Source: Xanthocytophaga flava | GTDB lineage: Bacteria; Bacteroidota; Bacteroidia; Cytophagales; 172606-1 | Length of the DNA stretch: 64,000 bases | Direction: 5' to 3' | NCBI GenBank assembly: GCA_030068525.1 | Contig: JASJOS010000004.1 | Span: 588,676 to 652,675, forward strand | Shown: one piece after another, positions 29,131 through 36,818 of the stretch | How positions within the stretch are numbered: position 1 is the stretch's first letter | Layout: each line of letters starts with the position of its first letter | Program-made: the position numbers and the translations under genes | The notes under the pieces: model-generated | Database searches by the model: none | The model's input: only the letters and a program-made list of their open reading frames with translations | What the model was told of the DNA's origin: nothing

Positions 29131-29459
29131 TAAACAGTTTTTTAAAATGACATCTTTAAAGATATGGTAATTAACTGACAATAAAAAACTTACCTTAATA
29201 TATATTTTAAAAATAAGCCCTTGGAACAACGCTGTTCGTCAACAAAAAAAGAAAACACCCGAAACAGCTATTTATCTAAAAAAAAGTGTAATATATGTCT
29301 ATATAATTGGATATATTGATACATAATCAAACTAATTATAGTAATAAAGTGTTATTATTACAGCAACGCATTTTTTTACGGGTAATAATTTTAGATTTCT
29401 ACCCGGCATATCAAAGCCTACCATATTCATATCACCTTAAAAAAGCAAATTAATCCCTT
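29131..29459. promoter_or_regulatory. Shared leader region of two divergent cold-shock genes
   Basis: 329 very AT-rich bases between two cold-shock-domain genes. Cold-shock mRNAs typically have long structured leaders, and this gap has room for two. Short hairpins are visible: GAACA/TGTTC near 29224-29237 and CGGGTA/TACCCG near 29378-29406. Any thermosensing role is inference. Confidence 0.4.
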
Positions 29460-29915
29460 ATGGCAAAATCCAGAGAAACGTATAATAAAAAAGAAAACGT
29501 AGTAAAAAAACAAAAAAAGAAACAGGATAAAGCAGAAAAAAGAGCCGAACGGAAGACACACTCAGATAAAGGAAAAAGTGTTGAAGAGATGTTTGCCTAT
29601 GTAGATGCAGATGGGAATATTACTTCTACCCCACCAGATCCCAAACAAAAAAGAGCTATAAAGCAGGATGAGATTGTGATTGGAGTAGCCAGACAGGCTC
29701 CTGTTGATCCTACATTGGATGTGAGAAAAGGCAAGGTCACCTTCTTTAATGAAGCTAAAGGCTATGGATTTATTAAAGATTCGGACAGTCAGCAAAGTGT
29801 TTTTGTACATGTAAAAGAACTCCGTCAGCCTATCAAGGAGAATGATCGTGTAACCTTTTTGATTGAACAACGGGAAAAAGGACCTAGTGCTGTCAGTGTA
29901 CAGCTTGCAAGCTAG
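29460..29915 (+). CDS. Cold-shock-domain protein with long basic N-terminal extension
   Basis: A 151-residue protein. The first 45 residues are Lys/Glu/Arg-rich and probably disordered (KKENVVKKQKKKQDKAEKRA). A short acidic linker (EEMFAYVDADGN) follows, and residues about 83-150 form a cold-shock domain with RNP1 KGYGFIK and RNP2 SVFVHVK. The domain is clearly related to the neighbouring CspA. The extension may add RNA or ribosome binding. This architecture is familiar from Bacteroidota. Confidence 0.93.
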   Translation: MAKSRETYNKKENVVKKQKKKQDKAEKRAERKTHSDKGKSVEEMFAYVDADGNITSTPPDPKQKRAIKQDEIVIGVARQAPVDPTLDVRKGKVTFFNEAKGYGFIKDSDSQQSVFVHVKELRQPIKENDRVTFLIEQREKGPSAVSVQLAS

Positions 29916-29956
29916 TTTCCTATATGCCTCTTCAACTGTCTAATCTTAGACTAGGC

Positions 29957-30400
29957 ATGAATGACCAGTATAAAAGTAACAAATTTCTACTATGGATAAT
30001 AGGTTGTATAATGCTGGTCTTTGTAAATATATCTGTGAAGGCACAAACTCTTGCGTCATTACGGACACAGGAATCTAAACAGATTTTGAAACAAATCAAA
30101 GCGTTCCTGGTAAGTGAAAATCTTCAGCAAGCAGATATTCTGGAAATCCGTAATCAAACACTATTACAAAATCAATCTGTAGGAGTATACCAGTTTGGCG
30201 TATCTGCCAACAAGAGTAAACAATATATACTACTCAGAGATCATGCACATTGTACTATTGTTGATCCTGACCAGTTGGGAAATACGGTCAAGATGACTAC
30301 TGACTTTTTGCGGGAGCGTCACTTTACTCCTGCACAGATAGAAGAGTACTCTCAGGAAATACAGCGTATTTACGAATACAATCAGAACTTTAGTAAGTAG
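29957..30400 (+). CDS. Small secreted protein of unknown function
   Basis: A 147-residue protein with an N-terminal signal (SNKFLLWIIGCIMLVFVNISVKAQ). The mature part is helix-strand-helix (SLRTQESKQILKQIKAFLVS, then ADILEIRNQTLLQ). An ATG at 29924 would place the start 9 bases after the cold-shock gene stop. I prefer 29957, which gives a compact signal peptide. It is probably co-transcribed with the cold-shock-domain gene. Confidence 0.65.
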   Translation: MNDQYKSNKFLLWIIGCIMLVFVNISVKAQTLASLRTQESKQILKQIKAFLVSENLQQADILEIRNQTLLQNQSVGVYQFGVSANKSKQYILLRDHAHCTIVDPDQLGNTVKMTTDFLRERHFTPAQIEEYSQEIQRIYEYNQNFSK

Positions 30401-30439
30401 GCTTTTAAAGGAAGGAATCACTCACTATACATGCAAAAA

Positions 30440-30490
30440 ACATCCTATGAATAACATAGATATAGTAGCTATGGTACTCATAGGATGTTT
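30440..30490. terminator. Long imperfect bidirectional terminator hairpin
   Basis: The outer 10-bp stem CATCCTATGA (30441-30450) pairs with TCATAGGATG (30478-30487), with an inner CATAG/CTATG stem. A-rich sequence before and TTT after make it usable in both directions. It lies between the convergent 29957-30400 gene and fabV. Confidence 0.75.
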
Positions 30491-30507
30491 ATATGTTCAA
30501 TAACAAT

Positions 30508-31701
30508 TTATTCTACCAATCCAGGTACCTGAACCATCTCATTGGCATCCGCCTGGTAATCTACACCTGCTACATCAAAACCAAACAGATTCATAAAATC
30601 GGCCTTATATCCAGCCAGATCGCCAATCTCAGGCAATGATTCTGTAGTAGACTGTTCCCACAAAGCAGCAACTTTAGCCTGCACATCTTCTCTCATTTCC
30701 CAATCATCAATACGGATACGTCCTTTCTCATCAGTTGGTATGGCAGATCCTGCAAACAAACGAGTCTGGAACAGACGCTGCATCTGTTCAATACAACCTT
30801 CATGGATACCTTCCTCCTTCATCACCTTATACAGCAGAGAGATATACAATGGGATTACCGGAATGGCAGAGCTGGCCTGGGTTACCAATGCTTTATTTAC
30901 CGAAACATATGCTTGCCCGTTGATATCTTTCAGGCTATCTGCAATGGTAAAAGCAGTAGCTTCCAGATCATCTTTGGCACGACCAATGGTTCCTTTACGG
31001 TATACAGGTTCTGTCAGTGCAGGTCCAATGTATGAATAAGCCACAGTAGTAGCACCAGGAGAAAGCAGATTAGCACCTTTTAATGCCTCAATCCACATCG
31101 CCCAGTCTTCACCACCCATTACGGCAATAGTATTGGTAATATCTTCCTCTGAAGCAGGTGTGATGCTGATTTCAGAAACGACTCCTGTATGAAAGTTAAC
31201 CGTTTTGTTGGTAAACGTTTGTCCGATAGGTTTCAGAGCCGAATTATAGACTACTCCTGTTTTAGGATGTGTTCTTCTTGGTGAAGCCAGACTATAAATC
31301 ACCAGATCTACAGTTCCCAGATCTGCCTTAATCAGATCCATGGTCTTCTGTTTAATTTCATCCGAAAAAGCATCCCCATTGATACTTTTGGCATATAGTC
31401 CTGCTTTCTGAGCTTCTGCCTCGAAAGCAGCTGTATTATACCAGCCGGGCGAAGCAGTTTTGCCTTCTGCAGGAGGCTTTTCAAAATATACTCCAATGGT
31501 AGCAGCACCTGCTCCAAAAGCACTGGTAATGCGCGAAGCTAAGCCGAACCCGGTAGAAGCCCCAATAACCAACACCTTCTTAGGCCCGTTGATTGCGCCT
31601 TTGGATTTGACATAATTAATCTGATTGACTACATTCTGCTTACATCCTTCCGGGTGCGCTGTCAGACAGATAAAACCACGTATTCTAGGTTCAATAATCA
31701 T
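30508..31701 (-). CDS. fabV: Trans-2-enoyl-ACP/CoA reductase FabV
   Basis: A 397-residue NADH-dependent reductase that completes each fatty-acid elongation cycle. It starts MIIEPRIRGFICLTAHPEGC, the conserved FabV opening. The Rossmann motif is VLVIGASTGFGLASRI (43-58). The family's Tyr-x8-Lys catalytic pair is Tyr234 and Lys243 in EPVYRKGTIGRAK. FabV can substitute for FabI and is often triclosan-tolerant. The gene is monocistronic, with a shared terminator downstream. Confidence 0.97.
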   Translation of the reverse strand: MIIEPRIRGFICLTAHPEGCKQNVVNQINYVKSKGAINGPKKVLVIGASTGFGLASRITSAFGAGAATIGVYFEKPPAEGKTASPGWYNTAAFEAEAQKAGLYAKSINGDAFSDEIKQKTMDLIKADLGTVDLVIYSLASPRRTHPKTGVVYNSALKPIGQTFTNKTVNFHTGVVSEISITPASEEDITNTIAVMGGEDWAMWIEALKGANLLSPGATTVAYSYIGPALTEPVYRKGTIGRAKDDLEATAFTIADSLKDINGQAYVSVNKALVTQASSAIPVIPLYISLLYKVMKEEGIHEGCIEQMQRLFQTRLFAGSAIPTDEKGRIRIDDWEMREDVQAKVAALWEQSTTESLPEIGDLAGYKADFMNLFGFDVAGVDYQADANEMVQVPGLVE

Positions 31702-31902
31702 TCGAATAGATTTGATAGGTTAATGTGGTATCAAATATGTTTAAGAATTTCGATGCAAAGTACTCAATTTACCCATTAACTACCAAGCGTTCTTTGGAAT
31801 CCCGGTAAATAGTCTAATTTCAGCTAATTGAAAAAATACAAACTTCATGCAACTGAAAGTCAGCATCACGCATCTACAGGGAAACTATACCAATCTGACC
31901 CT

Positions 31903-32613
31903 ATGCGATTTAGTGTACTTCTGGCCTGTTTTCTTAGTATTTCCACAACTACCTTAGCCACCTGGTCTATTATTATTATAGATCCTGTTACAAAAGAAAT
32001 TGGCATAGCAGGAGCCTCTTGTACCTATAATTGCTATGGCATTGGACAGATTATACCAGGTAAAGGTGCTATTATAGTACAGGCCATGAGTAACAAAGAT
32101 GCCAGACGTAAAGGACTGGAAATGATTGAAGCCGGAGCGTCTCCCGAACAAATTATTGCAGCTTTGCGTGATCCGTTATTTGATCCCGAAAAACAACAAT
32201 ATGCTGTTGTTACTCTTTCCCACCTCGATACACCTGCCACATATACAGGTGCGGCTACCCATACCTCTCATGGCATATTGACAGCTGCAGGCGTTTCTGT
32301 ACAAGGCAATACTTTGGCTTCAGAGGAAGAATTAAAAGCTATTCTGGATGCTGTGATACAGGGACAAGAGGATTCTCTGCGTATTGATGAAATTCTGATG
32401 CGTGCACTGGAAGCTGGTTCTACTGCGGGAGGAGACAAACGCTGTGGCGAACAACGAGCCACTAGTGCGTTTCTGATGGTAGCTAAACCTACAGACAAAC
32501 GAAAACCTTATCTGGTTTTACAGTTTTTTGGTCAGAAAAGAGGAGGTCTTAATGCGGTGTCACTTCTGCGTGGTAAGTACGCAAGATGGAAATCAAAGCA
32601 TAAGTCTTCATGA
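31903..32613 (+). CDS. Secreted DUF1028 (Ntn-hydrolase-like) protein
   Basis: A 236-residue protein with a signal peptide (MRFSVLLACFLSISTTTLA). The mature protein starts TWSIIIIDPVTKEIGIAGAS, the hallmark of DUF1028, with further family blocks GKGAIIVQAMSN, AGVSVQGNTLASEE and EAGSTAGGDKRCGEQRATSA. The fold is Ntn-hydrolase-like, but the activity is poorly known. I preferred the ATG at 31903 to the TTG at 31828. It is divergent from fabV and convergent with the repair operon. Confidence 0.9.
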   Translation: MRFSVLLACFLSISTTTLATWSIIIIDPVTKEIGIAGASCTYNCYGIGQIIPGKGAIIVQAMSNKDARRKGLEMIEAGASPEQIIAALRDPLFDPEKQQYAVVTLSHLDTPATYTGAATHTSHGILTAAGVSVQGNTLASEEELKAILDAVIQGQEDSLRIDEILMRALEAGSTAGGDKRCGEQRATSAFLMVAKPTDKRKPYLVLQFFGQKRGGLNAVSLLRGKYARWKSKHKSS

Positions 32614-32635
32614 AGAAACATCTTTAAATATTATT

Positions 32636-33208
32636 TTACCACATTTTTATTTGGGAGCCTGCATAATACAATTCATTGGTATTTATCAGGTCTCGAATCT
32701 CCATCAAGATGTCAATATTGGTAGTCTCGATTAGCTTTGTATTCACTTCATCAGGTAAGTTTTTGATATATAAGGTATGTGTTGCGGTGAGGGTATTGCT
32801 GTCACTGTCCTGATTCCATGTACCCCATTCCATATACAAGTTTAATGGCCTTCGATAATGAAAAGCTTTATGAGAAAGTGTTTTGGTTAACAGCATTTTT
32901 GAAATAACTATTCTTTCCTCATCTGGGTAAAACTCAAGCACTGTTCTTCTAAAATAGAGAATTGCACATGAAATAAGAAGGGGTAATAACCAGATAATCC
33001 ATGTAGCCATTTCGCAGGAACCAATAAAGAACACCAAAATTATAATGGGAAAAATATAGGAATCCAGTTGGGGAAATATAATAAATGTGTAACAATCATC
33101 TTCTTTTAGCAGTTGGGGTTTCCTATTAAAAACAGAAGAATCAAGTCGTTTTTTTACAGATTGTATCTGCTGCCTAATACTAAGTCCTGACTTGTTAAGA
33201 AATAACAT
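32636..33208 (-). CDS. Membrane protein of unknown function downstream of alkB
   Basis: A 190-residue protein starting MLFLNKSGLSIRQQIQSVKK, with two adjacent membrane helices (SYIFPIIILVFFIGSC and WIIWLLPLLISCAILYF), then a beta-rich cytoplasmic tail with LEFYPDEERIVISKMLLTKT. That architecture resembles small PH-domain-like membrane proteins, but I cannot place it. The longer frame to 33337 would overlap alkB, so I chose the ATG at 33208. It is the last and least understood gene of the repair cluster and may be independent of it. Confidence 0.6.
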   Translation of the reverse strand: MLFLNKSGLSIRQQIQSVKKRLDSSVFNRKPQLLKEDDCYTFIIFPQLDSYIFPIIILVFFIGSCEMATWIIWLLPLLISCAILYFRRTVLEFYPDEERIVISKMLLTKTLSHKAFHYRRPLNLYMEWGTWNQDSDSNTLTATHTLYIKNLPDEVNTKLIETTNIDILMEIRDLINTNELYYAGSQIKMW

Positions 33209-33326
33209 CACTATTGCAGAATATACGATTATCACCTTCTCAAATATAATCGCAGGAATAGTGTACAAAAAGCATCCTCTGCATCGAAAATGACATATGT
33301 AAGTTGTGCCACAAGAGATAGCTTTG

Positions 33327-33929
33327 TTACAATACAATTGTGCGAAAGGTCAGATTAACTCTGGGTCTGGAAACTTTTTTAGTTTTAGGTAGTGCATGAT
33401 GCCAGTATGTCTGAGTTGTCCCTTTCATCACCAACAAGCTACCATTCTCCAGAATTACAGAAGTAGTCTGTTTGGTTTGTTTGTGTCTGAAAGAAAATTT
33501 ACGTTCAGCCCCCAGACTCAGAGAGGCAATCTCGGTATTGGGTCCCAGGACTTTCTCATCATCGCTATGCCATGACATGCCTTCGTCGCCAGTATGATAG
33601 AGGTTTAACAGACAGGAATTGAAGGTTGATCCCGTTGTTTGTTCAACCAATGTTTTTAATTTTAGCAGATCAGAAGTCCAGAGTAGGGCCTGCTTGGTAG
33701 TATTTGAATAAGTATACTCGAATTTCTCATCTCCATACCAGGCAGCCATCCGTTTGGTAACAATGTGCTTACCAAAAATAACAACTTCATCATTTTTCCA
33801 TTCAATAGTCTGAAGTAGTTGATCCAGGTAGTAGCGGGCATCCGTTACAGACAGAATCTTTCCATAGTAGTGTGCAATTCCATCTGCAGGTAATATATTT
33901 ACAATAGGGTCAGTATTAAATAAGTCCAT
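33327..33929 (-). CDS. alkB: AlkB-type 2OG/Fe(II) DNA dealkylase
   Basis: A 200-residue enzyme that oxidatively removes methyl groups from 1-methyladenine and 3-methylcytosine. The iron ligands are visible as His121-x-Asp123 in MSWHSDDEK and His178 in YWHHALPK. The 2-oxoglutarate-binding RxNxTxR is present as RVNLTFR (190-196). The opening and size match the ALKBH2/3-like group common in Bacteroidota. It overlaps the upstream Ada-type zinc-domain gene by 14 bases, which indicates one transcript. Confidence 0.95.
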   Translation of the reverse strand: MDLFNTDPIVNILPADGIAHYYGKILSVTDARYYLDQLLQTIEWKNDEVVIFGKHIVTKRMAAWYGDEKFEYTYSNTTKQALLWTSDLLKLKTLVEQTTGSTFNSCLLNLYHTGDEGMSWHSDDEKVLGPNTEIASLSLGAERKFSFRHKQTKQTTSVILENGSLLVMKGTTQTYWHHALPKTKKVSRPRVNLTFRTIVL

Positions 33930-34161
33930 TTTTCCACTTTTGATAAGTATGCCTCATGCAATGTGCACAAGGCCTGTAACCATGTGTGATAGCATCCTCC
34001 TCTGATCTGAAAAACACACGGTTCTCTCTTTTCATTCGCTTACCGGATGCACAATGTAAAGTTCCATAAATTTTCAGTTTACCATTACCTCCTAATATAA
34101 TCTCCCGATGTCGCATTTTGTGCCATAAAACACGATCCTCCAACTCACTATGTAGTATCAT
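33916..34161 (-). CDS. Stand-alone Ada-type metal-binding domain protein
   Basis: An 81-residue protein corresponding to the N-terminal zinc domain of Ada, the part that repairs methylphosphotriesters in E. coli. The core KIYGTLHCASGKRMKRENRVFF is followed by HGYRPCAHCM. Three cysteines remain at the domain positions (Cys37, Cys65, Cys68). The position expected for the second ligand of the first pair holds Lys41, giving C-x3-K rather than C-x3-C. Zinc binding may therefore use another residue such as His36, or be lost. It lies between the 2OG oxygenase (5-base gap) and alkB (overlap). Confidence 0.85.
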   Translation of the reverse strand: MILHSELEDRVLWHKMRHREIILGGNGKLKIYGTLHCASGKRMKRENRVFFRSEEDAITHGYRPCAHCMRHTYQKWKNGLI

Positions 34162-34166
34162 ACAAG

Positions 34167-34886
34167 TCAGCTTAGTGCATCGTGAAAAATAATTCCCAAG
34201 GTATGGCGTTCGCCACTGTGAAGTTCACTTACCCCATGTTTCATAGCTGCCCGGTAATACCCTTTACTCCCTTTCACCGGACGAAAACTGGTCGTAAATA
34301 ACAACATATCTCCTTTTCGTGGAGTTAATACCATAGCTTTGGATTGAGCACGTGGAGTTTGTTGCATCAACACAAATTCACCACCTGTAAAATCCTGTCC
34401 CGGTTCATTCAGAAATAAAACAATCTGAATAGGAAAAAAGATCTCTCCATACAAATCCTGATGCAGTGTATTATGTCCTCCCTTGTCATATTTCAGTATC
34501 AGCACGGTTGGCTTCTGCTGTCCATGCAAATGGCAAAGCGACTGCAATTCAGCCAATGTATCGGGAAAGATTTTATCTATGTGTAAGGCTTTCATCCAGC
34601 CATTGGCAACAGGTGCCAGGTGTTCATACACAGATTCCCGTATAGTTTGTATGGTATCCGGCAAGGGATACTGAAAATACTTGTATTCCCCTAATCCAAA
34701 GCGGTAACGCTCCATAATAACTGTCTTGCGATACAGGGAAGGATTATCGTATTGTTGAATGAGTTCTTCGCATTGTGTCTCTGACAGCAAAGCAGATAGA
34801 CAGGCAAAGCCTTTTTCATTCATCTCTGTGGTGATTGACTGCCAGTTCAGTGCATCAATCTTTTCTTTTATAGATTGCATACTCAT
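34167..34886 (-). CDS. 2OG-Fe(II) oxygenase in the alkylation-repair operon
   Basis: A 239-residue dioxygenase with HxD at His142 and Asp144 (TLHQDLYGE), a distal His217 (MKHGVSELHSG) and a candidate 2OG-binding Arg227 (GERHTLGIIF). It is not AlkB itself; the sequence resembles prolyl-hydroxylase-like proteins that co-occur with ada and alkB. The role in repair is inferred from context only. The ATG at 34886 is chosen over TTG at 34898 because it starts 8 bases after the ada stop with no overlap. Confidence 0.85.
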   Translation of the reverse strand: MSMQSIKEKIDALNWQSITTEMNEKGFACLSALLSETQCEELIQQYDNPSLYRKTVIMERYRFGLGEYKYFQYPLPDTIQTIRESVYEHLAPVANGWMKALHIDKIFPDTLAELQSLCHLHGQQKPTVLILKYDKGGHNTLHQDLYGEIFFPIQIVLFLNEPGQDFTGGEFVLMQQTPRAQSKAMVLTPRKGDMLLFTTSFRPVKGSKGYYRAAMKHGVSELHSGERHTLGIIFHDALS

Positions 34887-34894
34887 CTGTTTAG

Positions 34895-35743
34895 TCAATC
34901 AGTGATAATTGTTTTGGCAGCTTCCCAGCCAATCATAGCTGTTTTACGGGTTGATCCCCACATATAGCCTCCAATAGTTCCACTTGCCTGAATCACCCGG
35001 TGGCAGGGTATCAGAAAGGCAACAGGATTGCTGCCAATAGCAGTACCAACAGCACGGGAAGCATTTGGCTGATTGATTTTGCCTGCTATTTCTCCATAGG
35101 TAGATAAATGTCCCATAGGAATACGTAGAAGGGCCTCCCACACCTTGAGTTGAAAGTCTGTACCCTTTAGATGCAACCGAACCTGATCGAGCTTGCTCCA
35201 GTCATGGGTAAAGATATACAAGGCATTCTGCTGAAGCAGATCCAGCATTTGTCGAAAGCGGGCGTTAGGAAAGTGTTGCTGCAGATCCTGTAAGGCTATC
35301 TGTTCATTCTCAGCAAATGCCATATAACAAATGCCTTTGGCTGTGGAGGCCACAATGATATTGCCGAAAGGACTTTCTGCATAGCTATAGTTAATAGATA
35401 GATTCTCCCCTCCGTTCTTAAACTCTCCGGGTGTCATTCCTTCTATGGTTACAAAAAGGTCGTGTAGTCTGCTTGTGCCGGATAAGCCGGTTTCATAGGC
35501 AGCTTCGGATAGAGATACCTGTCGGTTCTTTAAGATCTGCTTGGCATGTTCTATACTGATATACTGAAGAAATTTTTTAGGACTCACTCCTGCCCAGTCT
35601 GTAAAAAGACGTTGGAAGTGAAAAGGGCTCAGGTGCACTTTTTCTGCTACCTCATCCAGGTTAGGCTGGTCTTTAAAGTTTTGTCGTATATAATCTATTG
35701 CCTCTGCAATGCGATTATAGTGAATCTGTTCCTGTGTGTTCAT
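34895..35743 (-). CDS. ada: Ada-like regulator/repair fusion: AraC HTH plus O6-methylguanine-DNA methyltransferase
   Basis: A 282-residue fusion. Residues about 8-108 are an AraC HTH domain (VAEKVHLSPFHFQRLFTDWA, ETGLSGTSRLHDLF). Residues about 120-280 are the methyltransferase, with active-site Cys247 in IPCHRVI, the arginine-finger region ASRAVGTAIGSNP and STYGEIAGKI. It should accept methyl groups from O6-methylguanine and control the operon. The N-terminal zinc domain of E. coli Ada is missing and appears as a separate gene at 33916. The start is the ATG at 35743; the longer frame is leader. It heads the operon. Confidence 0.95.
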   Translation of the reverse strand: MNTQEQIHYNRIAEAIDYIRQNFKDQPNLDEVAEKVHLSPFHFQRLFTDWAGVSPKKFLQYISIEHAKQILKNRQVSLSEAAYETGLSGTSRLHDLFVTIEGMTPGEFKNGGENLSINYSYAESPFGNIIVASTAKGICYMAFAENEQIALQDLQQHFPNARFRQMLDLLQQNALYIFTHDWSKLDQVRLHLKGTDFQLKVWEALLRIPMGHLSTYGEIAGKINQPNASRAVGTAIGSNPVAFLIPCHRVIQASGTIGGYMWGSTRKTAMIGWEAAKTIITD

Positions 35744-35832
35744 CTTATAATGAATTAGATGATACAAAAATAGCAGGCCAGACCCCGTTCCAAAACCCGA
35801 AACTTGCGCTCCTTTGTGTAGTATCACCTATA

Positions 35833-35897
35833 CAAACTATAGTAAACCATTCAAACTAAGAAGCCTGTTATTACCTTGAATAATTTACTATAGTTTG
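35833..35897. promoter_or_regulatory. Large inverted repeat upstream of ada
   Basis: A 14-bp perfect arm pair (35833-35846 with 35884-35897, CAAACTATAGTAAA and its complement) with an inner TTCAA/TTGAA stem. It lies 90-150 bases upstream of the ada start and 28 bases after the stop of the 35925 gene. It may terminate that gene, but no T-run follows on the minus strand, so an operator for the repair operon is also possible. Confidence 0.5.
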
Positions 35898-35924
35898 GTG
35901 ATTTTTAGAGATTTTTTGTAAAAG

Positions 35925-36809
35925 CTATTTTGATTGATTATAAAATGATTGTAAATCATCTTTTAACGGAGTAAACTTAAAATACTTTGGCTCATGTAGA
36001 ATTGATTTGAAATAAACTTCCTGTGCAGCTTTCTTCTCTCCTGATCCGGCTAATGCACTAAAATGAGCTATCAAGGTAGAGAACAAATTTCCTATATGTC
36101 TTTCATTATAGAATTCTTCTTTATCATAACCAATCCACTTAAAATCCTCGTAATCAAACCTTTTATAGTAGTAATAAGCCTTTCCATTAAATGTAGGTAG
36201 TTTAGCCGCAAACTCAAGTATGCTCTTGTTGTTCTTCATCGCTTGCAAAACCTTGAACCGTCCACCAATCAAAGATTCCATCATGTTCAAAAAGAAGATT
36301 GCTTTTTCTGTTTCATCTTTAAAACCCATTTCATCTATATTGAAATTATATTTAACTAAATCTGCTTTGTTGAATAAGGATGCAATTCCTCCATGAATAC
36401 GGTAATAATAGTTATCAAGCAACCAGCGAGTATCTATCTTTTTTGAGAGAACTTCATTAGCCACAGTACTATCAGGTCTCGGAGCCTGTTTTTCGTTTGT
36501 CCGGTTATAATGAATTTCACGAATTACGTACCATAATACCAGTTCTTCATCACTTGGTCGCGCCAGAAAGCGATTCTCCAGTATTTCTTTATTGCCATTT
36601 CCTGCAACCATCAAGGCATCTACCATGTGGTTTAGTACAGGAGTCCGTAATTTCTCAGCTTCCTTTGCAAACTTATCACCGCCATTAGGGAATTGAGAGT
36701 ATAGTTGACTGATAGCAAGTAAGTTTTTTAAGTCTGTTGGATTGAGAGTTACTTGTGCATTACTGAAGGTTGTTAGCAGAAAAAGAGCTATAATCAGGAT
36801 TGGTCTCAT
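35925..36809 (-). CDS. Secreted protein of unknown function
   Basis: A 294-residue protein with signal peptide (MRPILIIALFLLTTFSNAQ). The rest is mostly helical (LNPTDLKNLLAISQLYSQFP, DEELVLWYVIREIHYNR, IFFLNMMESLIGGRFKVLQA) with aromatic-rich turns. No motif recognised. It starts 9 bases after the stop of the upstream beta-barrel gene, so the two form an operon and probably work together at the envelope. Confidence 0.75.
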   Translation of the reverse strand: MRPILIIALFLLTTFSNAQVTLNPTDLKNLLAISQLYSQFPNGGDKFAKEAEKLRTPVLNHMVDALMVAGNGNKEILENRFLARPSDEELVLWYVIREIHYNRTNEKQAPRPDSTVANEVLSKKIDTRWLLDNYYYRIHGGIASLFNKADLVKYNFNIDEMGFKDETEKAIFFLNMMESLIGGRFKVLQAMKNNKSILEFAAKLPTFNGKAYYYYKRFDYEDFKWIGYDKEEFYNERHIGNLFSTLIAHFSALAGSGEKKAAQEVYFKSILHEPKYFKFTPLKDDLQSFYNQSK

Positions 36810-36818
36810 ACAGTGTGG

